A stretch of DNA of 64,000 bases, taken from contig JAMWET010003062.1 in the NCBI GenBank assembly GCA_024036415.1, forward strand, positions 717,001-781,000, read 5' to 3'. Shown here one piece after another: positions 21,846 to 34,315 of the stretch. Origin of the DNA: Prochilodus magdalenae. Lineage: Eukaryota; Chordata; Actinopteri; Characiformes; Prochilodontidae. Both the position numbers and the translations under genes were made by a program. Each line of letters starts with the position of its first letter. The first letter of the stretch is position 1. The notes below the pieces were generated by a model. That model was not told the origin of the DNA and searched no databases. It worked only from the letters and a program-made list of their open reading frames with translations.

Positions 21846-22985
21846 CTGTTTTATTCCTATTCAAAATATATTCAACTCAATCCTCTTAAAAATAATGTTG
21901 AAAATTTCTTCCAATAAATATGAGACATTTATTTCCTTATTAAAACAAAAACAAAAAAACAAGACTGCTTGACTAAATGTGTGCAGCATTATTCTACTGA
22001 CAGATTTTTTCATTTATTGATTACTCTTTTGTTAAACCCTACGTGTCTTCTAGCTTAATAAACATGTTGTGTTGCTCTGTTCCCTAATCAAACGCACTAT
22101 GACGTTTTTTTCAGCCTGCAGTGGTCATTCTCCTTTTCTTTGGCCTGGTATCAACATGATCACCGATTGCACAGAGGCCTTCCCCTCCAAGAACTGCTGT
22201 TGTTTCAGCTGTTGAGGAAGAAGAAGAGGGGGGAAAAATCAGGTCCCTCAATGAGTTGTTTTCTCAGCCAGCTGTGTCCTTCTGGACAATATGTATATTT
22301 TTTCCTTCATAGTCTTTATCGTTGCCTCAAGAATAATAGCAGGAAGGCTGTTATGAAAACGCTGGATGCTTGCTGGAGTGTTTTGCTAATCAAACTAATG
22401 CACTGTGTTTCCAGCTTACTCATTCATTCATTTAAATATCAAAAAGTGATCAGGTACCTGTTATTGCAGTGGTGTGCTCTGCGGTGGTCTTGGCATGTTT
22501 TAATTCTCTGTAGTTCAGAAGTTAAAAGGTTCAGTAGAGGACAGAGGGTTGGGAAGTTGTTTCTAAGGGTGGAGTATAGACCTTCAGGCCTGACCCACAC
22601 TGGCCTGTATGAATGGACTTGGAAATATAATATAATTGTTTATACTGCCACAGTGAAAATACTGTTTTAGCCTTTAGTTTATCCTGTTTAGCCTTTTATT
22701 AGTTTAATGGTTTTCTTAATTTTAGAATTTAAATGAAAAAAGTCTGTTAGGACTTTTGATTAAAGGAGATGGCAGCAGGACCATTACTATGCCAAGCTGG
22801 GTTTAAGGTTTGAAACCAAAATGGGTTAGCAGGAACAAACCCAGGGATGTCTGACAATTTTGATGATGATGACGATACGTTTATGTGTCATCTGTCTTTT
22901 GTAGCCTTATCAAATCCTGGCATTTTGCTTCAGTAAAGAATCTTCTTGAACTTTACTATTGCAGTAATAACTAATACCAACTCAA
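21846..22985. other. Intergenic DNA after the minisatellite
   Basis: No recognisable gene. The plus ORF at 22140-22670 (176 codons) has no domain, mixed low-complexity lysine runs and no intron logic, and is probably chance. 'tgatgatgatgacgatacg' near 22860 is a short imperfect trinucleotide run. Confidence 0.4.
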
Positions 22986-23420
22986 TAGCAACTACCTGGG
23001 ATAAGGTTTTCAGAGCACCATATCAATAGCAACACATTAACAACCACCTGGAACACGATGTCCTAGCAACATCTTAGAAACTTACCTGGGCTACCATAGC
23101 ATAGCCTAGTAACACCTTAGCAACCAACTGAAACACCATATTATGGTCTAGCAACACATTTGCAACCAACCACCTGGGATACCATAGCAATGTCCTAGCA
23201 ACACCTTAGCAATCACCTTAGCTACCAGCTAACATAGCATTTCCTACATGGGACACCATAACATGGTCCAGCAACACCTTAGCAAACACGTGGGATGCCC
23301 TAGCCTAGCAACACCTTAGAAACCAGCTGAGAAACCATAACATGGATTATCAACAATCAATTAGCAACCACGTGGGATACCATAGAAATGGCCTAGCAAA
23401 ATTTTAGGCAATCAGTCTAT
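22986..23420. repeat. Degenerate tandem repeat 'ctagcaacaccttagcaacc'
   Basis: Imperfect copies of a roughly 45-60-bp unit, built from 'cctagcaacaccttagcaac' and 'cacctgggataccatagca', run for about 430 bp. A short related stretch recurs at 48200-48330 ('aaccacctgc', 'caccatagtaaccacc'). It is a known type of fish satellite-like repeat. No coding potential. Confidence 0.75.
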
Positions 23421-24860
23421 CACAGGGCACTCATACATGTTTTGGAACTATATTTGTTTAGACCAAAATAATTGAAATGACTGATTCTGAACTTTTGCTT
23501 GGTCATTGAATAGTTCTGAGGAGCTTCCTCCCCTCTCTTTCCAACTACACACTATGGAAGCGATCATGTTCCTAACAGACATTCTTGTTTTTTTGTCTTT
23601 TTTTGCTCATGGCTGCATCTAGACCTTTCAGTAATACAGGGCCAGAAATTCTTTGATGAAATATCTCCATTTTATTCCTTGGTTTGGGGCAGTTTTCAAA
23701 CTGAAAAAAAGAACAGTCTGGATTTTTATTGTGAGAGCAATAAAAGTAATTGTTCTGAATGTAGTTTCTGTGTACAAACTCTTGTGAGCTTGTGCTCTGA
23801 AAATGTGACTCTCAGTTGTATGTATGTGTGTATCAACCAACAGAACATCATGTTAACACATGGGATTACTAGAAATAACAGGTAAGGCATTCAAAGAATG
23901 AATTAACAAGCAGAGTGAGCCAGTCTGTCAGTCACGGCTTGGAGTTCTGAACAGAGATGAATAGAGGATAATTTCCAAGTTAGCACTCCGAAAGTCCCAA
24001 GCCAGTCCCTTCATACTGCTGCTATTGTGCTTGCATGACCTGGACCAAATGTTCTGTGTCACCCAGGGTGTCACCTGTCACCTTAAACTGACTCAAACAT
24101 ACCTTTGTGTAAGCCATCGCTATGACCCTGAACTGATGACCATGACCCAGCCTAGAGGAACATCCCGTATGTGTGTGTGTGTTTGTCACCCCAGTTTTGT
24201 CATTTGAGTGTGGAGATTGTTTTTTTTGAGTGGAATCTAAAATGTTAGCTGTCTTTTACAATAACTGTCTAGTTCTCTACTGAGTAACCCGAGAGGCAGT
24301 TGACATACTGTCGCAGTCCAAAGAAAAGAATAGCATCTCTAAAATGTATATGTAATTCTTAACTTTTAATGTAAATTCATGTAAGAGATTTGATTTGTGG
24401 AGCATTTCTATTCATCTGGTCTTATTAAAATTAATTTAAAACATAATTTAAAGAACAACTCCTGAGCTCAAATTATGCAGAAGAAAATTTGAAAGATGTG
24501 CAGGACAATTTGAGGTTCTCATTATGATGTAAAAGAGATTTGCCATTATAAGTCTAGAGTTGTTATTGTCACTTCAATGTTCTACTTACAAACTTATACT
24601 GCTGTACAGAGAACACTGAGAACACATCATTTATTCAATTTCCAGTTCCAGGGACTTGTAACAATATGTAATATGTAAATAACAATAATCCAAGACCTGG
24701 TAGAATATCAAAACTGTCAACCCTAGATCACAAAGCTTTAAGCTTTGTAAAAAATGGTGGGAATTCCAATGTTGTTAAAAAATTCCAATGTTGTCGAGTT
24801 TTTGTTGGAGATTTATAACCTTTATAACCTCGTTATAGACTGCTTATAAGCACAGGTTAC
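23421..24860. other. AT-rich intergenic DNA
   Basis: I see no gene and no clear transposon. There is a short GT run at 24170-24184. Overlapping ORFs on both strands at 23628-23885 cancel each other out as evidence. Confidence 0.45.
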
Positions 24861-24864
24861 TGTA

Positions 24865-24925
24865 ACCAAAGACAAATGTATTGTATGTGTGAACATACTT
24901 GGCAAATAAAGCCAAATAGCATGAA
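24865..24925 (+). mobile_element. LINE 3'-tail remnant
   Basis: 'aatgtattgtatgtgtgaac' followed by 'atacttggcaaataaagcc' is the same LINE 3' terminus seen at 9290-9455. Only about 60 bp are recognisable. Confidence 0.55.
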
Positions 24926-25299
24926 AAGCTAAATAGCACACTAAAGGGAGGAGAACAAACCGAAATATAATCATAACCGAAAAATAATAATAGGTCCCCT
25001 TTATATTTGTAACGAGGAATGCCAGAATAATCTTGGCTGGTTTACCTTAATTAACCCATACTGAGTGCCAAACCTGACCTGACCTGAATCCTGGCAAATG
25101 CCTTTTCATTTCTTGAAGCACTAAGGGAAAATGAACATAGCAGCTAATGAGTATATTTCTTTCTGAAGTTTATAACCCAGCTCTCACCTTGAAATATGAA
25201 CTAGCATGCTGGAGCTAAGGTAACTCCACACATTTGTACACTACCATATTTTTCCTCATGATTTGAGAGAGATTATTAAGACCCCTCACTGGCTTGCTT

Positions 25300-25720
25300 G
25301 TGTACTTATAATTTTCAGTGTCAAAGTGAGAGATGAAAAGCTGAAACTAAATGTCAGCTCAGCCTTTTACCTCCTGATTGACGATTAGGCAGTAAAGGGC
25401 TGAAATATCATGTCAAATCACCGGGCCATCGGTGTGTGTGGGCTTTTACAGGCTGCACAGACACAGGCCTGTCAGTTTTATGTGGTTTTATGGCTGCAGA
25501 CGGTGGGATTACATTATCGATATTGTCTGCCATGGTTTCAGCTCTTCATCCATCACCACGTGCCCTTCACCTTCCAGCCACTATCCGTCCCTGTTTGATG
25601 ACGTTAAGAGTTATCTCCACATGCTACTTTAATGAATTCCCAGAAGTCTCTGCAGGGGGAGTTTCTGAGTTTATTAGCACTGCCAGTTAATTCCCATTAA
25701 AGCAATGCTGATTAATGGAT
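25300..25720. other. Low-repeat block, candidate conserved noncoding element
   Basis: About 420 bp without simple repeats contain many homeodomain-type TAATGA/ATTA words, an E-box CACGTG at 25558-25563 and a GATA-like 'ttatct' near 25610. Three overlapping plus ORFs exist (25410-25690) but share no coding bias. Among the desert blocks this one looks most like an enhancer. No alignment was possible. Confidence 0.3.
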
Positions 25721-25956
25721 TTATAGACACTGATATCAGAGCACCACACACTATTTCCATTCTAGTGTCACTGCTGTGCTGTGAATTGTGCACTGTCCAG
25801 TGTTGTCTGATATCAGTGGTAGTTCTGTGATGGTCTGTATTCATTCAAGGACGGGATTGAAGGTAGCTGATGAGTGGGTGAGCAACAAAGGAGCTACTGG
25901 CAGTAACTGTAAACCTATAAAGTGCAATATTATGGTTGCTGGTTAAATGGGCAATA

Positions 25957-26147
25957 AGTCCAATCGAATTTATTTCTATAGCGCTTTTTACAACAGATGT
26001 TGTCACAAAGCAGCTTTACAGAGAAGCCGGGTCCAAGCCCCCAATGAGCAAGCCAAAGGCAACAGTGGCAAAGAAAACCCCACTAAAGGAAGAGGACGGA
26101 ACCTCGAGAGGAACCAGGGGCAACCCAGCCTCTTCAGGTCAACCCCG
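25957..26147 (-). mobile_element. L2-type LINE 3' end
   Basis: Reverse complement reads 'ctctcgaggttccgtcctct' ... 'gggttttctttgccactgtt' ... 'aaagctgctttgtgacaaca' ... 'gcgctatagaaataaatt', the classic L2-like 3' untranslated end in fish. It is homologous to 3020-3195 in the opposite orientation. The 83-85-codon plus ORFs here are antisense to the LINE and are not genes. Confidence 0.85.
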
Positions 26148-26324
26148 AATAGCAACAAACGCAAAACAAAAGGATCAGAGTTTATAATAACGGGCAAAAA
26201 ATAAGTGCAGGTAGCAGAAATCTTCAAAAATTCTAATCATGCACGTCTAGCTCTCAGTCTAAGGGGTGCGTAAGCCTTTGGGGTGAAAAGCACTTCGTTT
26301 TTATATTGTATTCACAATATGGGT

Positions 26325-26375
26325 TTTCATGGTGGTGGAGGGGTAGGGAACACGTATCAAAGGTACTTTTTTTTA
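26325..26375 (+). repeat. Short dispersed repeat, copy 1
   Basis: 'tttcatggtggtggaggggt' followed by 'agggaacacgtatcaaaggt' matches 28196-28245 with few differences. The family is not recognised; flanks do not continue the match far. Confidence 0.5.
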
Positions 26376-28195
26376 CTGGTGTAATACATAATGGAGATTA
26401 TTGTTTGAATGATGTAACAAGAGGTTTTGGCAAAGCAAGGTAGGCCCAGCGAGCATGAGTGGCCATTCACAACTGGTTAAAAATAATGAAATATAATGAA
26501 ACCTGAGCACCTGAACACAAACAATGGCAGCCGTGTTAGCATCACAAACAAGCCACGCCAGGCTTACATAAAGCGCCAGTCTAGTAAATAGCACAAAAGA
26601 CACTTTTTAACAGTACCATAAGGTTTATAATGGCACCAAATGTTAGTAGGTCTACTTGGCTGACTCTTGAATAATACTGTCGAGCTGCATGCATGTGTAA
26701 TAATGATCAAAATAATCATGTGCGCTTGTGTATTTCACTTCACAGAGCTTCTTTAATGTATTTGAACCCATCAACTGTGCAACCTGTAGGTCCACATATT
26801 AAATTTGGTTACGTAGATGCAGTAAAAGGAATAGAAGTCACTGTATGTACTTAAGTTGCAATATTTGGATTCGGTCTCCACTGTGACGGAAGCTAAGCAA
26901 TCCGTTAGCAGCATGGAGTGGATAATTTATTGCCAGGGGAGAGCATATGTATGTGTTCATATGTCTGTTCTCTTTCCAGCTAATTAAGCTTATGAAGCCG
27001 AACGTGTCCGTTAGCATTTAAGTGAAGTCACCCACACCCTGGTGTTGGCAGCACGTTAAAGTTGAGCAGGTCTATTTAGAGTATGTGTACACACACACAA
27101 ACAACAGGTTCTTCTGGCCACACTGTGGAGCTTTGTGAAGCTGCCAAAGTCCCAAATCAACCTCCACTCCAACTTGTCTGCTTGCAGGTGAACTCTCTCT
27201 CTCTCTCTCTGTCTCTCCCTCTCTGCCTCTTTGAGTTGGAAAAGTCCACCCATGACCCAGACGCTCATTTGGGTCTAAATCTGACAAGTGACAGGCGGTT
27301 TACCCCCTCCTCTCCACCCCGTCCCCCCTCCAAAGGGTATAATTCAGGGGGCCTGTTTGATTTTTTTAGCTGGCAGGTTCTGCCAAAGGCTTTTAAATGT
27401 GTGTGTGGGTACGGTCAGAGTAAATGATCGATCGCTATTACACAGCAGCACGTCACTGAGCTCAGATGGGCTGTGCTGTTTGCACAGGTGCCTAACAATG
27501 TGGTGCTCTGCGCTAAACCTGTTACAGCCCATTTCCCCCCGTATGGTGGCATTCACCTTCAGTAGCCCCCCACCCTGACAAGCACACACTACTGCTCTCA
27601 GTCTGTTTAACACACACTCCATCACTTTCTCCCTTGCTCACACACAGACAGTTAAATAGCAGAGGGGAAAAATGGAAAAAAAAAAAAACGTCTGTGCAAG
27701 GAGGCTGGGAATTGGACTGACGGACTGTATAAGGTTATGTAATAAATTGCCTTTGTCTCAGTAACAGCTCGGTAAAAAATCTGATATACTTGATTGATTT
27801 CCCCTTACTGTAAGTATAGTGGATCCACTAAGACGGATATGTGTGTTGTCCGAACTTTGCTTCCTCAGTCTGCTTTGAGTTGTAAAGTACCCTCATAGAT
27901 TACTTACAGTACATGACATCCTGTTATCTTATATGGGACCTAGTATACTTTTCCAGTTGTCCCCTCTACTTTAGTGTGTCTTGTGGCTTTTTGTGTATGT
28001 AAATGATCCTGCACATTATAAGCCCAAAGTATACCAGAGGGAGAAACTCTCTCCTACAGAAGCCACTTTTCTCAGCTGTCTGAAACGCCTCATTGGTATT
28101 CCGGCCCTTTTCTCTGTTACATGGTGACATCATCTTGTACACAATCTATATTACTTTTAATCTACCAGCAAGTAGGGCACATCGCTTTTAGGAGG
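26376..28195. other. Intergenic DNA with candidate regulatory block
   Basis: Non-repetitive DNA at 26880-27160 includes 'agctaattaagctta', and a (CT)n run lies at 27193-27230. A C-rich stretch spans 27300-27340. No exon is convincing: ORFs on both strands at 27056-27625 depend on the CT run and lack domains. Confidence 0.35.
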
Positions 28196-28245
28196 CTTTC
28201 ATGGTGTTGGAGGGGTAGAGAACATATATCACAGGTACTTTTATG
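28196..28245 (+). repeat. Short dispersed repeat, copy 2
   Basis: 'tttcatggtgttggaggggt' followed by 'agagaacatatatcacaggt' is the partner of 26325-26375, in the same orientation and 1.87 kb away. This could be a small nonautonomous element or an old local duplication. Confidence 0.5.
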
Positions 28246-29379
28246 GGTGTTTTTCCTGCTGCAGTTTAGTTGTGAAAAGTTAATGTGGTCATTTGTTCTA
28301 CCTTACTTTCAGGATCAGACCTCAAACTCAAACGGCAGAACCGATGCCATTATAAGAATAGCCACAGCAGTGTTGAGGTTACTTGCAAGATGCCGCTCTG
28401 GTGGTTGACCAATCAGATCACAGTGGAATGATTAGGAAGCTGGATTTAAGATCTACCAGAGCATTTCAGACAGAGGACAAATCCGGATGAACAATATGAG
28501 AAAAAGATTGTGTTCTTAGGAAACTTCAAGCATGTAAATCAGTTCTAGTAGACCCTGAAAACAAAATCCTGAAATGAGCATAGTAGGACACCTTTAACAG
28601 TGGACAGATGTATAGACAAATTCAAGCTACAGGTTGGCTGCTGCCATCACTTTTAAACATGACCCACTCAGAACCGGATGCTAAGTTTTTAGTAATCAAT
28701 GTGGAATTGTGGTCTTTTGTGTGGTACCATGTTTTCTATGACTCCAAAGATGCACAAGCCTTGCTTGAACGCACATTAACAGTTCAGACGGGTAAGTGCG
28801 TGTTATTGAATTAGTTTATTCAGGTTAATGATAGTTTATGATAAAACTGATGTTTTTATCTGAATTTTTCCTTTCTTAAATCTTCACACCAAATAAACGC
28901 ATCAGCAGCAATTAGAAAACCCGTTATTCTGGGACAAGAGACGATCAAATGTTAGAATGGCCACTTTTTTGCGTTAGCAAATCTGTTGGAGATTACTTAA
29001 CATGTTGATGCAATTTGAAGCAAGCGTGTGTGTTTCACAATGCTAGGCTTCCACTACTTGTAAGACACATTGGTGTTGTGACTCCAGCGCAGCATTATAA
29101 AAGTAAACCTCAGACACCAAATATACCTCGGCCTTGGTGTCTTCTATGTTGTATAGTAAACACAAACTGGTCAGGAGTGATGATGAGCTCCTTTGGGATA
29201 ACCCTTCTGTTGTGTGTACACTTCATTTGTCCTCAGTCGCTGACCTGTAACCAGTTAGGATTCTGCTGATGTAAGCTACTCTCAAATTAGAACTATTTAC
29301 CTGAAACCAGAAAAGAGCAGATGCCTTTTTATTCCCTAACTTACAGCAGCTGACCTGTTTAATCATCTAAACACATATA
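28246..29379. other. Intergenic DNA, nothing recognised
   Basis: Ordinary AT-rich sequence without coding, repeat or RNA signals that I can support. Confidence 0.45.
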
Positions 29380-29570
29380 CTCTACATGATATGACCAAAT
29401 GTTTGTAGACACCTGTTCATTCAGTGTCTTTTTTGAAATCAGCTCTATTAACAGAAAGTTTGTTTCCCCATTCGTTGCAGTAACAGCACTTACTGTCTGT
29501 AAGGAGACTAGGCCATCTAGCCCAACTTTTTTACATAACATGTGATCAGCTGATCATTATAAAAGGGCAA
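29380..29570 (-). mobile_element. Tc1-related terminal fragment
   Basis: 'tatgaccaaatgtttgtaga' followed by 'cacctgttcattc' resembles the 'catggccaaaagtatgtgga' terminus of the Tc1-like family seen at 52020 and 53878. 'cattcgttgcagtaacagc' fits the internal 'ctttgctgctataacagcc' part. It ends with the 14-bp perfect palindrome TGATCAGCTGATCA at 29543-29556. Confidence 0.5.
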
Positions 29571-31055
29571 AATATCAGGTACATTAATATTTTGTATTCA
29601 TTATTTCAGTAGAGATTAATGAGCAATTTTCAATTGAGTTTAAATGTTGCATTAACTGTTTTTAAAAACAGTTAGCAGTTATTTATTTATTTTTACTTTA
29701 AATAAATTTACATTCTTATTTCAAATAAAATCAAGTCAACTGTGTAGTGTGGTATGGCTTAACATAAAATAAAAAATAAAATAAAACAATCTTACACAAA
29801 AATAATTTAAAAAATAGAATAGTTTTCCATGTATGACAACTTGGCCTAAAATCACTGTGACAGCTTGCTCCAAACGGCAATACCTGCTAATGTGTACTAC
29901 ATTGTGAGGTCTCTTAGTACAGAACATTAGCAAAAGTATAACAAGACACTTTATTAACAACTGAAAACTGAACCCCAGTTTCACTAATTTACCAACATTG
30001 GTACTGAATGCAAAAGCAATACGGGGTGGTTTCTGTTTGTATTAGAAAGGTGTAATGACGTTGATGAGAATGCAGCAGTGTTTCTGTTTATATAAGTCAC
30101 TTTGTAATGTTGTCTGTTGGTTCACACTCGTAGTCCGATAAGGCCATGTGCTCCTCCTGTGTACACACATATGCACACACTGTGACTCACTTACTTTCAC
30201 TTATGTAATTGATTTTGGTTGAGAGAGAACTCGGCTCATATCTTACCCTGACACTAAGTATTTAACGATTTCAGCTAATCAAAGCCCCTCTAATGTACAC
30301 AGCTTTGGAAGGCGAATTTGATCGGGTCAATTATTAATGAATTATTAATGTTGTAATTTGGCCAAATGGCATTACGTGCAGTGTTTGGTCAGGCATGTGC
30401 TATCAGCGATGGGTAAATTGACAAAGTACTTCTTAATGGAAGTTATTCTGATCAGGGATCGAAAGTTATCATAGCTCTTGACTAATTATTATAGCTTAAT
30501 GAAGTAAAGGTTTAAAGTTCTCTATGAGTTTTGCACTGATTTTTATTAGTTTGATAGAAATTATTGCAAAACTCTACACTACATTGACTCTTGGAATCCA
30601 AATGCTGTGTGTGTTCCTCTTCTTGTGCATATTGTATCCGTTATATAAAAAAAAGTGGGGCCATGTTAAATGTAGACATTTGTTATTACAATATATTTTT
30701 AATATTAAGTTTTTAGTAAGATTTTAGTAAGTAATTAATTTTCCTTTCATCTTAAGATTTTAGATGTAAATATCAAAACATATAAAAAACACATAAAAAC
30801 ATTAAAAAAACACAAAAAAAATATGTATCCTATTTTCTTATTGTTTTATAATATATTCTTATTATTGTGTTATTCTCTTTTTACATTAGCATTTTCCTGC
30901 ATCTGTTTTTCCTTTTTAAACTGCCAGTTTTTGTTACTGTGCCTTTATGAGACAGCCACAGATACAAATCAAATCGTTCATAGCACTTCAGTAGATGGTT
31001 TGACCTGACATGCATTGGTGCCAGATATTACAGGCATGTAAACACATCCATCTCT
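29571..31055. other. Very AT-rich intergenic DNA
   Basis: No gene found. A low-repeat block at about 30230-30400 with 'caattattaatgaattatta' (several homeodomain-type ATTA words) is a candidate regulatory element. Small ORFs at 30524-31008 are chance products of AT-rich DNA. Confidence 0.35.
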
Positions 31056-31059
31056 TCAA

Positions 31060-31440
31060 AATACATTTAACAATGCAAACTCCCAGTACAACCAAAACCC
31101 TTCCCGATACAAACGAAACCTCTCCCAGCTCAAACAAAACTCCTCCCAGTACAAAGAAGAAATCCTCCCAGTACAAACAAAACTTTCCCAATACAAACAA
31201 AACTCTCCCAGTACAAACAAAACTTCCAGCATATCCAAAACGCCTCAGAGCGCAGCCAAAACTTCTCTCAGTACAACCAAACCCCACCCCCAGTACAACT
31301 GGAACCCTCCCAGCACAAGGGAAACTCCTCCCAATACCATCAAAACCCCCATGCAGTACATTACTGGGTATATGATCCATGTCTGCAGGGAAGATGATGG
31401 AGTATGCACATGGTTGTAACAAGTGGGTTTGCAAATTCCA
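31060..31440. repeat. Minisatellite 'cccagtacaaacaaaactc' and adjoining repeat
   Basis: About 15 imperfect copies of an 18-21-bp unit ('ctcccagtacaaacaaaac') span 31078-31345, followed by a flank containing 'tatgatccatgtctgcaggg'. The same arrangement recurs at 32945-33115, so the array and flank belong to one dispersed element. The long ORFs on both strands here are repeat by-products. Confidence 0.8.
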
Positions 31441-32944
31441 TCCCACACAGCAATTGGTGTTCAGTCTAACTAACCAGAGAGTAAAGTGTAACCATCTCAG
31501 ATTATAATCAAGATACTAATCATAGTTCACATGTACTTTTATCATTTCTTTTTTTTTCCAAGACATGTGTGTTCACTTGAGTGCCATGGCTTTAAACACA
31601 GGCCTCGAACCTTAATTCATACTGTAGACTCCTCTACATTGCTAAGTAGCACTTTTACCAAGTGAGCCTTCAGGGCAACTGATGTTTCATTTTTCATATC
31701 GAGTATTCATTACTCCTGCTCTATCACACGCTTGTCACTCGCTCAACATGAGAGAGCTGCACCGCAACAGACTGACATGCTAATTCCAGACTCTAAATAC
31801 CATTTCCTTCTTCCCTCGAGCTCTGGGCTCTTCTAGACAAAGCAGACTGAGTCATGGTGACTGGCAGTATTCAAATTGACACATGCCATTGGAACAAATT
31901 TCTTTTCCTTTCCTTTTTTTGCATCCATGAACCTTCAGCACAGTTAAAAACCAGCAGTGACAGTAGCAACTGTGCTGTGCTATCTCTGTGATTCCCACAC
32001 TTATTCCTCCCTTGCTGTAAGAAACACCTCCCTGCTCTCAGTGCATTAACACGCTTGCTCTTCTGCTCTGCTCCTCCTGCTTGAGCGCTGTAGGATATTG
32101 ATCTGTGATCACATTTCATGGCTGTTAGCTTCTATCTGATACACTTGGGCTCGGAGCAGCCCTCATATCTACTCTCTCTCGCCCTCTCTCGCTTTCTCTC
32201 CCTCTGTCTCTGGGGAGTGAGGCTATCACAGGACCAGAGACCTTTTAAGCACACACACACATGCTTTTCCCCCCAAGCAGAGCAGGTTTCATACTTTAAG
32301 GGCCACTTTCACAGACCCACATTAATCTTGAGCCTGCACTCCAAAGGCTTTTCAATCACCACTAAAATGACAGTTTATTCCATGAGTTAAAGGAGCAGTC
32401 CAGTGTTTTTCAACCTAATCTATATCTGCTGCATCTCCAGGATACAGTTAATTACTATAGTCAATCATTTTGACAGGTTTCCCTGAACTTAGTATAGGAA
32501 AAACTCAAAGAATATAATAGAAACCAGATGCAAAAAACACCCTCCTGTTGGCTTCTAAGTATGTTTGTTAAAGGTTTATTACTATGTATATTACTGTGTA
32601 AGGTTATTTTCTAAGTAGGGCATTATAGAGGTCTGTTATCCACCCAAAGCCTTACAAAGCAGGTTTCGGCCCAAGTTCAGGCTGTTCACAGCATCCAGGA
32701 CCTCCAATCGCCATTTGTTCACTGCTGCATTAACTTAAACCCAGAACCAGACAACTAACAGTTACAGAAGATTTGCCCCGGCAGACAATGAAAAATGCTA
32801 ATCCTCCTTTTTCACTTCAGTTAACATTTCAACTCATGCCTTACCTTATAACTAGAACACAGCTGGTCATGAAGCTGGTCTGTACCCAATATAGTCAATC
32901 ATTTAGTCACCCTTAACTACAGAACTTTCACCATAGAACAATGT
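31441..32944. other. Intergenic DNA between the two related minisatellites
   Basis: No gene. There is a short CT-rich run at 32172-32210 and an AP-1 consensus TGAGTCA near 31848. The remainder is unremarkable. Confidence 0.45.
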
Positions 32945-33115
32945 AGCATGCCCTGTGCTACCCCAGGAAAACCGAAACTTCTACCAGTACAACCGAAACC
33001 CATCCCAGTACAGCCAACCCCCCCACAATCCAACCAAAACTCCCCCCATGAAATCCCTCCTAGGCATGTGATCCATACCTGCAGGGATGGTAATCCTGGA
33101 GGACGCACATGGGAA
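32945..33115. repeat. Second copy of the 'cagtacaacc' element
   Basis: Fewer and more decayed units ('taccagtacaaccgaaaccc') are followed by 'catgtgatccatacctgcag', matching the flank of the 31060-31440 copy in the same orientation. It suggests one dispersed element with an expandable internal array. Confidence 0.75.
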
Positions 33116-33645
33116 CAGAAGGATGCTGGAGGCGGGAGTGATGGTGACAGTCAGCATTTTATTTTTTACGCCCACAAAATCAAACTGAACACAACACCAA
33201 ACACAACCTTTCATTTATCTTCGCTCCTCCCTTATTTCTCCCTACTCTCTCTTATTATTTCTGTCTTCTCTCCTTTCCTCATCTTTTCAGTACTCTCTCT
33301 TGCTTATGTGACTTACAGTGGGGTCTGGTTAACATGGGTCAAGTTAAACTGTCTTTGCTGTGAAATGAGTCATATGCTAGAGTGACAGAGAAGTGGAGTG
33401 CTGGAGTACTCTTGTAATCCATAAACCCACTGAGAGTTTAAATGTGTAACATTAGCTAATTAATATTTCATTATTCCAGCTTTCAGACAGATGCAAGTTT
33501 TACTTCCTCAGATCTGACTTGTGTACTGATTATTGATGTGATACCAGAAGCTTATTAAAATGTTCAGATTAAGAAGAGTTTGTTGTGTTACCGTAATTCA
33601 TCTCTTCAGCAAACCACATTCAAACAAGGCAATTGAGCTTCGAGC

Positions 33646-33670
33646 TAAAGTGTGTGTGTGTGTGTGTGTT
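33646..33670. repeat. (GT)n microsatellite
   Basis: Short GT run 'gtgtgtgtgtgtgtgtgt'. Confidence 0.9.
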
Positions 33671-33860
33671 CACATTCATCATGAACATGTGTATTTGTAT
33701 ATGTATTTGTCTCAGAGCACATAAATCTCACACCAAGGGAGGACTGGAAAGAGTGATGGATGAGTGTGCAGTTCTATATGTTGTGTTCGACCACTGCTGC
33801 CTTCACCTCACTGAGGCTGTCAATCACAGTGACTCATTTACTGATTCTCTGCATATCAAC

Positions 33861-33887
33861 AGAGAGAGAGAGAAAGAGAGTCAGAGA

Positions 33888-33935
<48 letters not shown>

Positions 33936-33942
33936 GGGAGAG
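33861..33942. repeat. (GA)n microsatellite
   Basis: About 80 bp of GA repeat with a few GAAA/GGGA interruptions. It faces the CT-rich tract at 34216-34770, so the two are complementary over tens of bases. Confidence 0.95.
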
Positions 33943-34215
33943 CAACAAAGTGTAATTGTTAAGTTAAACTGCTTGGCTGTGCAGCGGTTGCCATGCTGAC
34001 AGAAACAACAAATATTTGGAGTTATGTAGCACCTTCTACTGAAATTCCAGACTCCGATGATTTGGAAAGTTCTTCTGTCACTCTGTCCTCCTCCCTCTCC
34101 CTCCATTTCTTCCTTTCTTGTTGTCAGTAGAATGGTGTCTTTGTCTGGTGCAAGTGAACTTGAAAACAGTGCTGAGGTGTGCAGTGTTTTCACTCAACAC
34201 ACACTCGCAACCGCT

Positions 34216-34260
34216 TACTCTCTCTCTATCTCTCTCTCTCTCTCACTCTCACTCCCTCGC

Positions 34261-34315
<55 letters not shown>

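Noticed and set aside
20569..21972. Three long plus-strand ORFs (up to 467 codons) and minus ORFs across the minisatellite
   Set aside because: They arise because a 30-bp stop-free unit keeps all frames open; the peptides are monotonous decamer repeats with no start context or domain.
22140..22670. 176-codon plus ORF
   Set aside because: No recognisable domain, no splice logic, composition of AT-rich noncoding DNA; likely chance.
25936..26204. Two overlapping plus ORFs of 83-85 codons
   Set aside because: They are antisense to an L2-type LINE 3' end.
26880..27630. Overlapping ORFs on both strands around a CT run as an exon
   Set aside because: Competing frames on both strands, no splice-consistent pair and no domain.
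31010..31446. 152-codon minus ORF with Y-W-E-like repeats and 121-codon plus ORF
   Set aside because: Both run through the cagtacaacc minisatellite; the peptide repeat follows the DNA repeat.
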